The notes beneath the pieces were generated by a model. The model did not search any database and was not told where the DNA came from. It saw nothing but the letters and a program-made list of their open reading frames with translations. From positions 1 to 25,591 of the forward strand of contig JBGSQB010000102.1 of NCBI GenBank assembly GCA_041738285.1: 25,591 nt of DNA. The letters are read 5' to 3'. This document shows positions 1 to 8,054 of the stretch, in pieces; position 1 is the stretch's first letter; the number at the start of each line of letters is the position of its first letter. This stretch comes from SZUA-521 sp041738285. GTDB taxonomy: Bacteria > Pseudomonadota > Gammaproteobacteria > Pseudomonadales > Azotimanducaceae. The position numbers and the translations under genes are program-made.

Positions 1-323
1 CGCCCGAGGCCACGCTCGAGTTCGCGGCGCCGGTGGACATCGACGCGCAGACGCCGCTGGGTCGCGTATCGATCGTCGCACTCGATGCGGTGGTCGTTGT
101 CGTGTGGATGCGCGGCATTGATGAGCAGTACGCGCAAATCCGTTACGCTGCCGTCGACCTCGATGGCAATCGTGTCGCGGAAGGTGAAGTGGCGCGCACG
201 TCCGCGAATCGCAGCAGTGGATTTCCACGGGCGGCGCGGTTGGGGAATTCAGTGTGGATTGCGTTCACCGACGTCGAATCATCGCGAATTCGCGTTAGAG
301 AGATTCAGCTGCCCCTCAATTGA
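1..323 (+). CDS. C-terminal part of a beta-propeller/sialidase-like protein (5' truncated by window)
   Basis: The frame is open from base 3 and ends with TGA at 321-323, so only the last ~106 residues are visible. They alternate short hydrophobic strands with turns. The segment SGFPRAARLGNSVWIAFTD resembles the repeated blades of BNR/sialidase-like propellers, where a 'GxPR-A-LG-VWxAWTD' pattern is common. No catalytic residues, signal peptide or membrane segment lie in the visible part. The next gene begins 66 nt downstream on the same strand. The gene is certainly coding. The propeller assignment is an inference from one blade-like motif, and the protein could be another beta-rich secreted protein. 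Confidence 0.6.
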   Translation, partial: PEATLEFAAPVDIDAQTPLGRVSIVALDAVVVVVWMRGIDEQYAQIRYAAVDLDGNRVAEGEVARTSANRSSGFPRAARLGNSVWIAFTDVESSRIRVREIQLPLN

Positions 324-389
324 CAGGGTGATCACGGCAAGGCCATCGTGTCAGGCCGATGTATCGATCGATGAAGCAAGGACCCGGGC

Positions 390-947
390 ATGCCCAAGAT
401 CAACCCTTTCAACAGTTGGTTGCCACTCGATGAAGCGGCCGGCCGTGAAGCCAATCCGCGCATTCGTGCCCTGATCGTCGCCGTCCGCGACCACATGGAG
501 CATGAGATTCGCGGCAACATGAAGGAACTCATGGCGACCTTGACCGCGCAGCCCGTGTATCACTTCTGGAATGCTGCTGCCCCCTTCAAGCTCGAAGGCT
601 GGGCAGCCGTCGAAGGTTTCTATACCAATCTGATCACCTCCGGTGGTAACCAGTTCGAGGTGGTCGTCGAGAAGATCGTGGCCACCGAGGCCTGCGTTGT
701 CACCGAAGGTCAGGTGAAGCAGGTGCAGAAAGGCGCCGCGCTGCGCGCCGCGGGCATCAATGCGGTGCAGGGCGAACCGGTGAGCGATGGTGATTTATTC
801 CTGAGCTGCGCGCAGCTCGTGACGCTGTGGCCAGCGGCGGCCGATGGCAAGCTGCTCGGTGAGGACATCTATTTCGGCGAGAACGCGTTAGCGACTGTGG
901 TTCGCATATCGCGCGCCGATCTGCCGGCCGGATACCGAATTCATTGA
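390..947 (+). CDS. NTF2/SnoaL-fold protein (185 aa), function unknown
   Basis: A 185-residue cytosolic protein with no signal peptide. The pattern is that of an NTF2-like alpha+beta cone: an N-terminal helical part (about 15-55), the loop QPVYHFWNAAAPFKLEGWAAVEGFY (paraphrase of residues ~53-78) where SnoaL-like proteins carry a pocket and 'G-A-V-x-x-F/Y' motif, and then strands to the C-terminus. At 185 aa it is longer than the usual 120-150 aa. An AAGG-like sequence (aaggac) lies 8-13 nt upstream of the ATG. The next gene starts 16 nt after its stop and encodes a second NTF2-like protein, so the two are probably co-transcribed and may form a heteromer. The substrate cannot be read from the sequence. 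Confidence 0.65.
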   Translation: MPKINPFNSWLPLDEAAGREANPRIRALIVAVRDHMEHEIRGNMKELMATLTAQPVYHFWNAAAPFKLEGWAAVEGFYTNLITSGGNQFEVVVEKIVATEACVVTEGQVKQVQKGAALRAAGINAVQGEPVSDGDLFLSCAQLVTLWPAAADGKLLGEDIYFGENALATVVRISRADLPAGYRIH

Positions 948-963
948 AACTCGAGGAGGCACG

Positions 964-1377
964 ATGATCAGCAGCGGACCCATGGAAGATCGGCTCGCGA
1001 TTCGCGAACTGGTGGAGTCCTACAACGATGCAGTGATGCGATTCGACGCCGATGCCTGGGGCGCCAACTGGGCGGATGACGGCAGCTGGTCGTTACCCGG
1101 TGCGGGTGACTTCAAAGGTAAGTCACAGATTGTAGCGGTCTGGCAACAAGCCATGGCTGCTTTTGAGTTCGTTGGGTTTTTCGCCTCGGCGGGGCCCATC
1201 GTCGTAGACGGCACTGTCGCCCAGGCAACCTGGTATCAACAGGAGTTCCTGCACCAGAAGGATGGCGTGAAGCGCCGCATCACCGGCCGCTATGACGATC
1301 AGTACGTCAAGCAGGGCGGCCGTTGGTACTTCAAGCGGCGCGCCTATAGCGTGCTGATGGCCGTCGACGGCGACTGA
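964..1377 (+). CDS. SnoaL-like / NTF2-family protein (137 aa)
   Basis: A 137-residue protein matching the SnoaL_4-like pattern. Its start, 'EDRLAIRELVESYNDAVMR' with 'FDADAWGANWADDGSW', is the usual family opening: helix 1, then the 'D-x-W-x-x-x-W-A-D-D-G-W' stretch. It closes with the family's Y-x-D-x-Y-V-K-x-G-G-R-W-Y-F-x-x-R pattern near residues 105-127. Members include polyketide cyclases, dehydratases and isomerases, and many are small hydrophobic-ligand enzymes in steroid or aromatic catabolism. A strong ribosome-binding site (GAGGAGG at 953-959) sits 4 nt before the ATG. It lies between another NTF2-like gene and a zinc alcohol dehydrogenase, which suggests a small-molecule metabolic operon, but no substrate is visible. 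Confidence 0.8.
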   Translation: MISSGPMEDRLAIRELVESYNDAVMRFDADAWGANWADDGSWSLPGAGDFKGKSQIVAVWQQAMAAFEFVGFFASAGPIVVDGTVAQATWYQQEFLHQKDGVKRRITGRYDDQYVKQGGRWYFKRRAYSVLMAVDGD

Positions 1378-1393
1378 TGTCGTAGTCGATCTG

Positions 1394-2416
1394 ATGCGTG
1401 CGGCCCTGATGGAGCGCGGCAGGATCTGGGTGGACACCTTGCCCGATCCTGTTCCGCGGGTAGGCGAAGTCTTGGTCAAGACGCGCGCCTGCGGCATCTG
1501 CGGGTCCGACCTGCATGCGGCCCGACACACGGAGGATTTCGTCGCGACCAGTCGCGAGGCGGGGGGCGCGTTCAAGCTCACCACGTTCGATCCCGTTGTA
1601 CTGGGCCACGAGTTCTCGGCGGAAATCATCGACTACGGGCCGGATACAGAGCGAGATCTGCCCGTTGGTACGGTGGTGTGCAGCGTGCCGATGCTGGCGC
1701 GCGCGCAGCCGCTCGCGGTGGGCTACTCAGCGGATGTCCCCGGCGGCTTTGCCGAGTACATGGTGTTGTCGCGCGCGCTGCTGGTGCCAGTTCCAGCGGG
1801 CACGCCGGATACCTTGGCGGCGCTCACGGAGCCCATGGCCGTGGGCCTGCACGCAGTGAACAAAGCGAACCTGAAAGGCGCCGAAGCGGTACTCGTGCTG
1901 GGATGCGGTCCCGTGGGTCTTGCCGTGATCACGGCGTTGAATCAGCGCGGCGCGACCCCGATTTTCGCGGCAGACTATTCGCCGCGCCGGCGCCGCCTCG
2001 CCCAGATTCAGGGCGCCGATGTCGTCGTCGATCCCGCTGTCGATTCGCCGTATCAGCATGCCGAGCTCAGGCGGCCCGATAACGTCGTCATCTTCGAGTG
2101 TGTGGGCGTACCTGGCATGATCGACAGCGTCTTTCTGCAAGCGCCGCGTAATGCGCGCATCGTCGTGGTGGGCGTATGCCTGCAGATGGACCATAGCCGG
2201 CCGCTCATCGCCATCAACAAAGAGCTGTCGGTGCAATACGTACTGGGCTATTCGATGGACGAATTTGCGCAGTCGCTGCAACGGATCGCGGATGGATCCT
2301 TCGCGGTTGCACCCCTGATCACTGATCGAATCGCGTTGGATGGCGTAGCGGCCGCGTTCGATGAGCTCGCGGACCCTGAACATCACGCCAAGGTTCTGGT
2401 CGAGCCCTGGCGCTAA
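1394..2416 (+). CDS. Zinc-dependent medium-chain dehydrogenase (alcohol dehydrogenase family)
   Basis: A 340-residue MDR-superfamily oxidoreductase. CGICGSDLHAARH near residues 34-46 contains the catalytic-zinc Cys motif, followed by the family's GHEF zinc-ligand/glycine motif near residue 74. A Rossmann fold begins around VLVLGCGPVGLAVITAL (about 167-183). The usual four-Cys structural zinc lobe is not evident, so it may have lost that site, as in some sorbitol- or threonine-dehydrogenase-like branches. It likely oxidises an alcohol or reduces a carbonyl with NAD(P)H. The start lies 16 nt after the SnoaL gene and has no clear Shine-Dalgarno, so translation may be coupled. The substrate is unknown. 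The NTF2-like neighbours fit a catabolic or modifying role. Confidence 0.85.
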   Translation: MRAALMERGRIWVDTLPDPVPRVGEVLVKTRACGICGSDLHAARHTEDFVATSREAGGAFKLTTFDPVVLGHEFSAEIIDYGPDTERDLPVGTVVCSVPMLARAQPLAVGYSADVPGGFAEYMVLSRALLVPVPAGTPDTLAALTEPMAVGLHAVNKANLKGAEAVLVLGCGPVGLAVITALNQRGATPIFAADYSPRRRRLAQIQGADVVVDPAVDSPYQHAELRRPDNVVIFECVGVPGMIDSVFLQAPRNARIVVVGVCLQMDHSRPLIAINKELSVQYVLGYSMDEFAQSLQRIADGSFAVAPLITDRIALDGVAAAFDELADPEHHAKVLVEPWR

Positions 2417-2435
2417 TCTGCTGCACGACGCGCGC

Positions 2436-2441
2436 TACAAT
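2436..2441 (+). promoter_or_regulatory. Possible -10 element (TACAAT) before the class V aminotransferase
   Basis: TACAAT lies 28 nt before the chosen ATG at 2470, in the short gap after the dehydrogenase stop. No good TTGACA-like -35 is present at 16-18 nt spacing, so this is a weak internal-promoter candidate only. Its presence would also argue against translation starting at the upstream in-frame ATG at 2440. Confidence 0.25.
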
Positions 2442-2469
2442 GCGCTGCTTCGATCAGCGCGAGGAAGCG

Positions 2470-4197
2470 ATGCCACCACAAGCCAGCTTCGAGTATCTAC
2501 GCCAGCAGATCGTCGGGGTCGACTCCACCTTTGCAACGCCATTCGGCGAGCGACTGATGGTGTACTGCGACTACACGGCGTCTGGTCGCTGCCTGCTGTT
2601 CGTCGAGAACTACCTGCAGAGCGTGCAGCGCACGTATGCCAACACGCACACCGAAGACGACACCACCGGCCGCAACATGACCCAGCTGCTGCACGAAGCC
2701 GAAGACGTCATCAAGTGCTCGGTCAATGCAGGCCCCGACGGCCGACTCATTGCAATCGGCACCGGCGCAACGGGCGCGATCAACAAGTGGCAGCAGATTC
2801 TTGGTGTGTATTGCCCGCCGGCAACGCGGGCACGGCTGCGCGCTGAAGGCGAGGCGTTCTTTGGCGCAGAGTCCGCGCGCGCCTTCGAAGATCATCTGCG
2901 CAGGCACCAGCCTGTAGTCTTCGTCGGCCCGTTCGAACACCACTCCAACGAAGTGTCGTGGCGTACCGGGTTTGCAACTGTAGTGGAAGTTCGCCTCGCC
3001 GCTGATGGCGGCATTGATCTTGCGCACCTCGAAGAACTGCTGCGTTCGCCCGATTATCAGGGGCGGATGCGAATCGGATCGTTTTCTGCGGCGTCAAACG
3101 TGACGGGATTGCGCACACCCGTCCACGAGATCGCATCGCTCCTGCACCGCTTCGATGCCATCGCCTGCTTCGACTACGCAGCGAGCGCCCCGTACGTTGC
3201 GATCGACATGAATCCACCGCCCCGAGACGACGGTGACGGCAGTCTCGATGCGGTGTTCATCTCACCGCACAAGTATCTCGGCGGTCCGGGGTCGAGCGGC
3301 GTGCTGGTATTCAATCAGCGCTTCTACCAGCGCGATCTGGCGCCTACCGTTGCGGCCGGCGGCACGGTCGATTATGTCAGTGAACGCGATCAGGACTTCA
3401 TCGCGGACATTGAGGAGCGCGAAAAGGCTGGCACACCCGGCACGCTGCAGGTATTGAAAGCTGCGCTTGCGCTGCGCATCAAGGACTGGATTGGTGCGCA
3501 GCGGATCGAAGCACGCGAGCGTCAGATGCTGCAACGCGCGATGCAGCGTTGGCAGCGCGCACCGAACGTGGAGATTCTGGGTAATCAGGATCCGGCGCGG
3601 CGAATCGCCATCGTCTCATTCAACGTCAAGGACGAATCAGGCAGGTATCTGCACCCCAAGCTCGTGACTGCATTGTTGAATGACCTGTTCGGCATCCAGT
3701 CGCGCGCAGGATGCTCGTGCGCCGGGCCGTATGGGCATAGGCTGCTGAATATCGGCCAGGAACGCTCGGAGAGATATCGCGCCTCGGTGAAACTGGGTTA
3801 CGGTGGCATCAAGCCCGGTTGGTGTCGCATCGGCTTCCACTATGCGATGGACGATGCAGAGGTCGAATACATCATCCGCGCTGTGGAGGTGATTGGTGAG
3901 CACGGCCATTGCTTCGTGCCGCTGTATCGATTCGATTTGGACACCGGTACGTGGACCCACGCCAAGGCAACCGCGGAGTACGAACATCTGTCGCTCGATG
4001 CGGCGCTGATCGCAGGCCGCGTCGAGCCGTCGGCGGTGAGCCTTGCGCACCGCAGCGCGATGTATCAGCGCTTCCTGGAAGAAGCGTTGCGCCGTGCCAA
4101 GGCCCTTGCATTGGAAGGTGCTCGCAACGACGTCGTGCTGCCGGGGGAGTTGGGTGAACTGCAGTTCTTCACGCTCAGCCGCGCGTCGTTGGGATGA
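2470..4197 (+). CDS. Class V aminotransferase-fold PLP enzyme (SufS/cysteine-desulfurase-like) with C-terminal extension
   Basis: A 575-residue fold-type I PLP enzyme. Visible motifs are an N-terminal VYCDYTASGR segment, a GTGATGAINKW cofactor-binding turn, FEHHSNEVSWR (as in SufS/CsdA), an FDYAAS aspartate for the pyridine nitrogen, and SPHKYLGGPGSSG with the Schiff-base lysine at about Lys268. The short FGIQSRAGCSCAGPYG stretch puts Cys415 and Cys417 where cysteine desulfurases carry the persulfide Cys. About 95 residues follow the normal end of the fold. ATG 2470 is preferred over ATG 2440 because GAGGAA lies 4-9 nt upstream. Its stop overlaps the next gene by 4 nt. The reaction could be cysteine desulfuration or another beta-elimination; the long branch is not obviously housekeeping SufS or IscS. 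Confidence 0.8.
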   Translation: MPPQASFEYLRQQIVGVDSTFATPFGERLMVYCDYTASGRCLLFVENYLQSVQRTYANTHTEDDTTGRNMTQLLHEAEDVIKCSVNAGPDGRLIAIGTGATGAINKWQQILGVYCPPATRARLRAEGEAFFGAESARAFEDHLRRHQPVVFVGPFEHHSNEVSWRTGFATVVEVRLAADGGIDLAHLEELLRSPDYQGRMRIGSFSAASNVTGLRTPVHEIASLLHRFDAIACFDYAASAPYVAIDMNPPPRDDGDGSLDAVFISPHKYLGGPGSSGVLVFNQRFYQRDLAPTVAAGGTVDYVSERDQDFIADIEEREKAGTPGTLQVLKAALALRIKDWIGAQRIEARERQMLQRAMQRWQRAPNVEILGNQDPARRIAIVSFNVKDESGRYLHPKLVTALLNDLFGIQSRAGCSCAGPYGHRLLNIGQERSERYRASVKLGYGGIKPGWCRIGFHYAMDDAEVEYIIRAVEVIGEHGHCFVPLYRFDLDTGTWTHAKATAEYEHLSLDAALIAGRVEPSAVSLAHRSAMYQRFLEEALRRAKALALEGARNDVVLPGELGELQFFTLSRASLG

Positions 4198-5219
4198 GGC
4201 GTAGGACTTTCGCCGCTGCTGCGGTCTTGTTGATTGCGTGCCTTGGCGCATGCGCCCTACCAACCGCGCAACGTCAGACTCTGGATACGATCAGTGCGCG
4301 CGAACCCGTGCTGTTCGAACAGCGCGCGCGGTTCGGCTATCTGCCCGACGAGACGCGCGGCATCCGTCCCGACGTCGTTGTCTGGCAGCAGTATGGCACG
4401 CTGACGCTGACGCCCACGGCGCTTTACTTTCTGGCTGGCTCCGAGTCGGCCACAATTTCTTACGCCGCGATTACCGACGTCGAAGTGACTGCGGTGGACC
4501 ACTGGCCGCATCCGCCGTTTGGACAACCCAGACCCCTCGATAACATTCTGGTCGTACGCACCATCGACGATGTGTTCCGATTTGCCGGGCGCACCGACGA
4601 CTGCGACCGAGGCTGCGTGTTCCAGTTGCGCGAATCCGCGCATGCGAAGTCGCCCTTCCAGGCGCGCGATGTGATCGCAGCGCACCGGGGAGCCGTCGAT
4701 GCATTTGGTCGCATCGATAGCCAAGCAGTAGTTGCCATGGTCACCCGCTTCCGCCCCAGGCAGTTGAGTGGCGGACCAAGAGGAGCAGTACCCGCCGCGA
4801 TTGCAGATCGGTTTGCTGAGTGGACGCGTGACGGGGTCGAAGGCCTTGCCTCGATTGAGCCCATCGTGTTCACCGATTGGAGCTGGGACGGTAGATGGCT
4901 CGATCCGGCACCGGCTGAGTTCCTGTCCCGCACCCGCGCGGACCTGACCCGATTGATCGTCGTGGATCTGCTTTCGATTTCGTTTTCGCCAGCCACCACA
5001 GGAAGTCGTGAGGCGGTCACAGCCACGTATCGGATTCTCGTCGATTTCTACGATTTGCAGCCTGCGAAACCGGGTACTCACTTCTCGTACGAACACACGG
5101 TTTCGCGTGAGCAGCAGGATTGGCAGGACAACAGCGCCGCGCGAATGGAGTCCGACTTGCGAGCCGCGCTACGGGTGGTGGGTGGGCGTATCGACGCCCT
5201 TACGGCCTTGGCTCGTTAG
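4194..5219 (+). CDS. Lipoprotein of unknown function
   Basis: A 341-residue protein opening with RRR, a hydrophobic stretch and the lipobox LGAC, so Cys20 is the likely lipidation site. The mature part has an N-terminal beta-rich section (about 45-130) reading like a PH/GRAM-like module (repeated 'TLTLTPTALYFL' and 'DVEVTAVDHW' strands). A second alpha/beta part includes FTDWSWDGRWLDP and a helix-forming C-terminus. I recognise no family. Its ATG overlaps the upstream PLP enzyme's stop (ATGA), so the two are probably translationally coupled, which is unusual for a cytosolic PLP enzyme and an exported lipoprotein. It is convergent with pmbA across a 19-nt gap, and no terminator hairpin is visible there. 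Confidence 0.75.
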   Translation: MRRRTFAAAAVLLIACLGACALPTAQRQTLDTISAREPVLFEQRARFGYLPDETRGIRPDVVVWQQYGTLTLTPTALYFLAGSESATISYAAITDVEVTAVDHWPHPPFGQPRPLDNILVVRTIDDVFRFAGRTDDCDRGCVFQLRESAHAKSPFQARDVIAAHRGAVDAFGRIDSQAVVAMVTRFRPRQLSGGPRGAVPAAIADRFAEWTRDGVEGLASIEPIVFTDWSWDGRWLDPAPAEFLSRTRADLTRLIVVDLLSISFSPATTGSREAVTATYRILVDFYDLQPAKPGTHFSYEHTVSREQQDWQDNSAARMESDLRAALRVVGGRIDALTALAR

Positions 5220-5238
5220 GCCGCGATCGCTCGAACGG

Positions 5239-6519
5239 TCAAGAGATACCGATGCCGGTCACTCGAACCCAAGGGTAGATTGCGGAGCCGAAGTCAGCGC
5301 GTTCGGCGCTGATCGCTACGATATTGCGCAGGAGTTGCGCCATATTGCCGCTGATCATTGTTTCCGACAGCGGGAACTGAATCTCGCCGTTGTCGATGTA
5401 GTAGCTGTTCTTGGCGATACCGGAGAAATCTCCCTTCTCGTTCGGCCGCCCGCCCGAGAATCGGGTCAAGAGCACGCCGCGTTTGACGTCTTTGATCATG
5501 GTCGCGAGCGCCGTCTGACCGGCATCGACGGTCTCGCATCCGCCCGCGCAACTGGCGCGCGGCAGGCCGGTCTTGTGCGCGCCATACAGGCTCAGCAGAT
5601 AGGAGCGCAACACGCCGCCTTCGACGACGGTCGTGTTCTTTGCGGGGTATCCATCGCCGGTGAGAAAATAACCGCCGATCAGATCCTCTGGAACACAGCG
5701 CAGATTGAGGGTGGATGCGGCAACCGGCTCACCGATCTTGCCATTGAAGATGGACGTCTTCGAAACCATCGGCAGATCCGAAATGCTCTGCGTGAGAAAG
5801 CCGAGGAAGTCACCCAGGCAATGCGGCGTGATGATCAGATCACCGGTGAACTTTTCAGGCACCTTGCGAGTGCGAACCTGCTCGGTGGTCTGACGCATGA
5901 GCACATCGCTCGTTGCGCAGTCTTTCAAGGGTCTATCGAGACCAGCCAGAGAAAACCCCGTGTAGTTGAACGAGGAAGTATCGAGACCATCCTTGGCCGT
6001 GAACATCAGGCTTGCGGAGTAGCTTCCGCGCCGCGAGTCGAACGACACGCCGTTCGAATTCATGAACGTCGAACTGCGATTGGTGAATGAGAGAATCGCT
6101 TGTCCCATGCGTAGCGTTGGATACGCCTGTGCAGAGTGATCGAGCAGTTCCCGCAGGCGTCCGAACATCGCAGGATGGTCCGGCTCAACCGCGCCGGTAG
6201 AGAACTGAGCGTGCGGCTGCGCCTCTGCGATGTCGTTGGCAGGATCTGGGCGCGATCCCTGCGCTACGTTCCAGAGATCGTCTACCGCGGCGCTCAGAGC
6301 GTCGTCCGTACACTTGTTGATCGATACGTTGCCTTGCTTGTTATCGACGATCCCGAGCAGCGACAAGCCCGTGTTGTGGTTGGTTCGCAGCAAGCTCAAA
6401 TGACCGAACTCGCCGGCGAGTTCGTGATGTTCGCTCTGGCTCAACAGCACACGTGCTTTGTGGAAGCCCCGTGCGGTGATCGCATCAAGCGCGCGTTCAG
6501 CGAACGTCCGATCCGCCAT
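5239..6519 (-). CDS. pmbA: PmbA/TldE-type subunit of a TldD-PmbA protease
   Basis: A 426-residue protein with the TldD/PmbA fold and no HExxxH, as expected for the non-catalytic partner. Matching features are the N-terminal self-similar repeat (RTNHNTGLSLLGIVDNKQG), FTNRSSTFMNSNGV, GDLIITPHCLGDFLGFLTQSI, and the C-terminal block with SGGRPNEKGDFSGIAKNSY and IQFPLSETMISGN, which is characteristic of PmbA. The start is the ATG at 6519, which overlaps the tldD TGA by 1 nt (TGATG), a translational-coupling junction. A longer in-frame extension up to 6597 lies inside tldD and is rejected. TldD-TldE heterodimers trim peptides, for example microcin B17 and CcdA in E. coli. Confidence 0.87.
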   Translation of the reverse strand: MADRTFAERALDAITARGFHKARVLLSQSEHHELAGEFGHLSLLRTNHNTGLSLLGIVDNKQGNVSINKCTDDALSAAVDDLWNVAQGSRPDPANDIAEAQPHAQFSTGAVEPDHPAMFGRLRELLDHSAQAYPTLRMGQAILSFTNRSSTFMNSNGVSFDSRRGSYSASLMFTAKDGLDTSSFNYTGFSLAGLDRPLKDCATSDVLMRQTTEQVRTRKVPEKFTGDLIITPHCLGDFLGFLTQSISDLPMVSKTSIFNGKIGEPVAASTLNLRCVPEDLIGGYFLTGDGYPAKNTTVVEGGVLRSYLLSLYGAHKTGLPRASCAGGCETVDAGQTALATMIKDVKRGVLLTRFSGGRPNEKGDFSGIAKNSYYIDNGEIQFPLSETMISGNMAQLLRNIVAISAERADFGSAIYPWVRVTGIGIS

Positions 6520-7907
6520 CACTCGCCTCCGACATGGATACGGCACTTGATAGCGGGGCCGCCCATGCCCACGGGGATGATCTGCTTCTTCCCGCACATA
6601 CCGGCGCAGCTCCAGCTCATCTCATCGGACACCATAGTCACGGTCTTCAGCATGTCGAACGCAACGCCTGCGATGGTCGTGTCGGTGATGGCGCGACCGA
6701 TCTTTCCGTTCTTGATCTCGTAACCCAGCGTGACGCCGAACATGAATTCAGAGGTCGAGTCAGCCTGTCCGTTCGACGGCCGCATGAGGTAATAGCCGTC
6801 GTCGATGCTGGCGATCATGTCCTCGAGCTTGTCCCTTCCGGGCAGGATTGCCGTGTTGCGCATACGGATGAGGGGCTCATCGAAGAACTGATAGGCCCGC
6901 GCGTTCCCTGTTGGTGCGACCGAAAAGAGTTGGGCGCTCTCTTTGTTGTGCATGAAGTTCTTCAGCACGCCATCCTTGATCAAGACGGTGTCCTGACTCT
7001 CGACGCCTTCGTCGTCCACATACACCGGAACCGGCAGCGTCTCTCCCTGATGGCTGTGGGCGAAGTCGATCATGGTGACCAGCGGGCTTGCTACCAGCTT
7101 TCCGAGATGGTCGCCCGCAACTGAGCCTTCGCGAACGAGATCGGCTTCGGTGGTATGACCGATCGCCTCGTGAGCGAGGATGCCGGCCAATTCCGCGTCG
7201 AGAATTACATCGTGAACGCCGGCACGTGCTGGCACGGCTTCGCGCTTGTTCATCAGGTGCGTATGCAACTCATCGATCTCGCTATCGAGATCGCTTGGTG
7301 CGGTGAACACATCCTCGAACTGACCGCGGCCACCGAACGCATGACCGAGTTCCACCGGCTGGCCGGCATCATTGAGAGTGACGAGCCGGACGACAATCAG
7401 TGAGCGGGTGGTGTTCGAATAGCTATCGGCCTTATCCGACGTGTAGAGCCGCTTTTCCATGTCGAGATCTGCCAGAGTCACGCTGCGCGACTTGAGATTC
7501 GGATAGCGCTGAGCGATCCGCGCATCCACCGACTGGAGGAACTCGATCATCTGGGTTTGGGTGGCGCGCAGCTTGCCGGTACCGAAATCGCTGATGCGCC
7601 GGCCGTGGCCGGAAGGCAGCGCAACGTCATCGCGTCCCGCGTGCTGCGCGAGCAGCGCCGCATTGCGCCGCGCCGAATCGATCGTGGCAGTGATGGCGTC
7701 GGTATCGACCTCGGCGCGCGATGCGAAGCCCCACACACCGCCGCGGAACACGCGCGCGGACACACCACTGTCAGCGCTCTTGGCGTTCGATACGACATCG
7801 CCATTGAGCACGGAAATTCGCAGGTTCGAGTTTTTCTGCAGGCGCAGTTCGGTGTAGGAGTCGAACCGATTGTGGTACGCAGCCAGGTTCTGATCGCGCA
7901 GTGACAT
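6519..7907 (-). CDS. tldD: TldD-family zinc metalloprotease subunit
   Basis: A 462-residue TldD homologue. Its catalytic HEAIGH occupies about residues 246-251 (HExxxH pattern). VYVDDEGVESQDTVLIKDG and MCGKKQIIPVGMGGPAI match conserved TldD blocks, though the second is diverged from the more familiar CGKDGQSVPVG form. Length is close to E. coli TldD (481). It probably forms a heterodimer with PmbA, encoded immediately downstream, and cleaves unfolded or modified peptides in the cytosol. No strong Shine-Dalgarno is visible before the ATG. The inverted repeat at 7956-8033 lies 48 nt upstream of the start. The sequence is noticeably unlike canonical TldD, so this may be a second, specialised pair rather than the housekeeping copy. 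Confidence 0.87.
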   Translation of the reverse strand: MSLRDQNLAAYHNRFDSYTELRLQKNSNLRISVLNGDVVSNAKSADSGVSARVFRGGVWGFASRAEVDTDAITATIDSARRNAALLAQHAGRDDVALPSGHGRRISDFGTGKLRATQTQMIEFLQSVDARIAQRYPNLKSRSVTLADLDMEKRLYTSDKADSYSNTTRSLIVVRLVTLNDAGQPVELGHAFGGRGQFEDVFTAPSDLDSEIDELHTHLMNKREAVPARAGVHDVILDAELAGILAHEAIGHTTEADLVREGSVAGDHLGKLVASPLVTMIDFAHSHQGETLPVPVYVDDEGVESQDTVLIKDGVLKNFMHNKESAQLFSVAPTGNARAYQFFDEPLIRMRNTAILPGRDKLEDMIASIDDGYYLMRPSNGQADSTSEFMFGVTLGYEIKNGKIGRAITDTTIAGVAFDMLKTVTMVSDEMSWSCAGMCGKKQIIPVGMGGPAIKCRIHVGGE

Positions 7908-7955
7908 GGAGGGCCCCCAATTGAGGTCAACGAGAGGTGGGATTGTAGGAGAGAT

Positions 7956-8033
7956 ATGGGGACAGTTGACCTATTTCAGCAACGGCGCATGGCGATCTGT
8001 GGTCAGGGCCTGAAATAGGTCAACTGTCCCCAT
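7956..8033. repeat. REP/MITE-like element: perfect 24-bp inverted repeat around a 30-nt centre
   Basis: Arms 7956-7979 and 8010-8033 are exact reverse complements. Each arm carries GGGGACAGTTGACCTATT reading inwards from the outer end. The core is 30 nt. The element lies between the hupE-like stop (8055) and the tldD start (7907), so a transcript of the hupE-side operon would form a long stem-loop here. The outer end matches the element at 21461-21545: 15 of 17 positions of the right arms agree over ATARGTMAACTGTCCCC. GGGGACAG-ended repeats are typical of REP sequences mobilised by RAYT transposases; that link is an inference. No transposase gene is in the window. Confidence 0.85.
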
Positions 8034-8054
8034 TTCTTCCTGTTCCCTTTTTTT

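Noticed and set aside
5008..6090. Plus-strand 360-codon open frame across the lipoprotein end and PmbA
   Set aside because: It is a shadow of the PmbA reverse strand, with no recognisable motif and conflicting with two supported genes.
6520..6597. Longer N-terminus for PmbA
   Set aside because: It overlaps the end of tldD in another frame. The ATG at 6519 shares a TGATG junction with the tldD stop.
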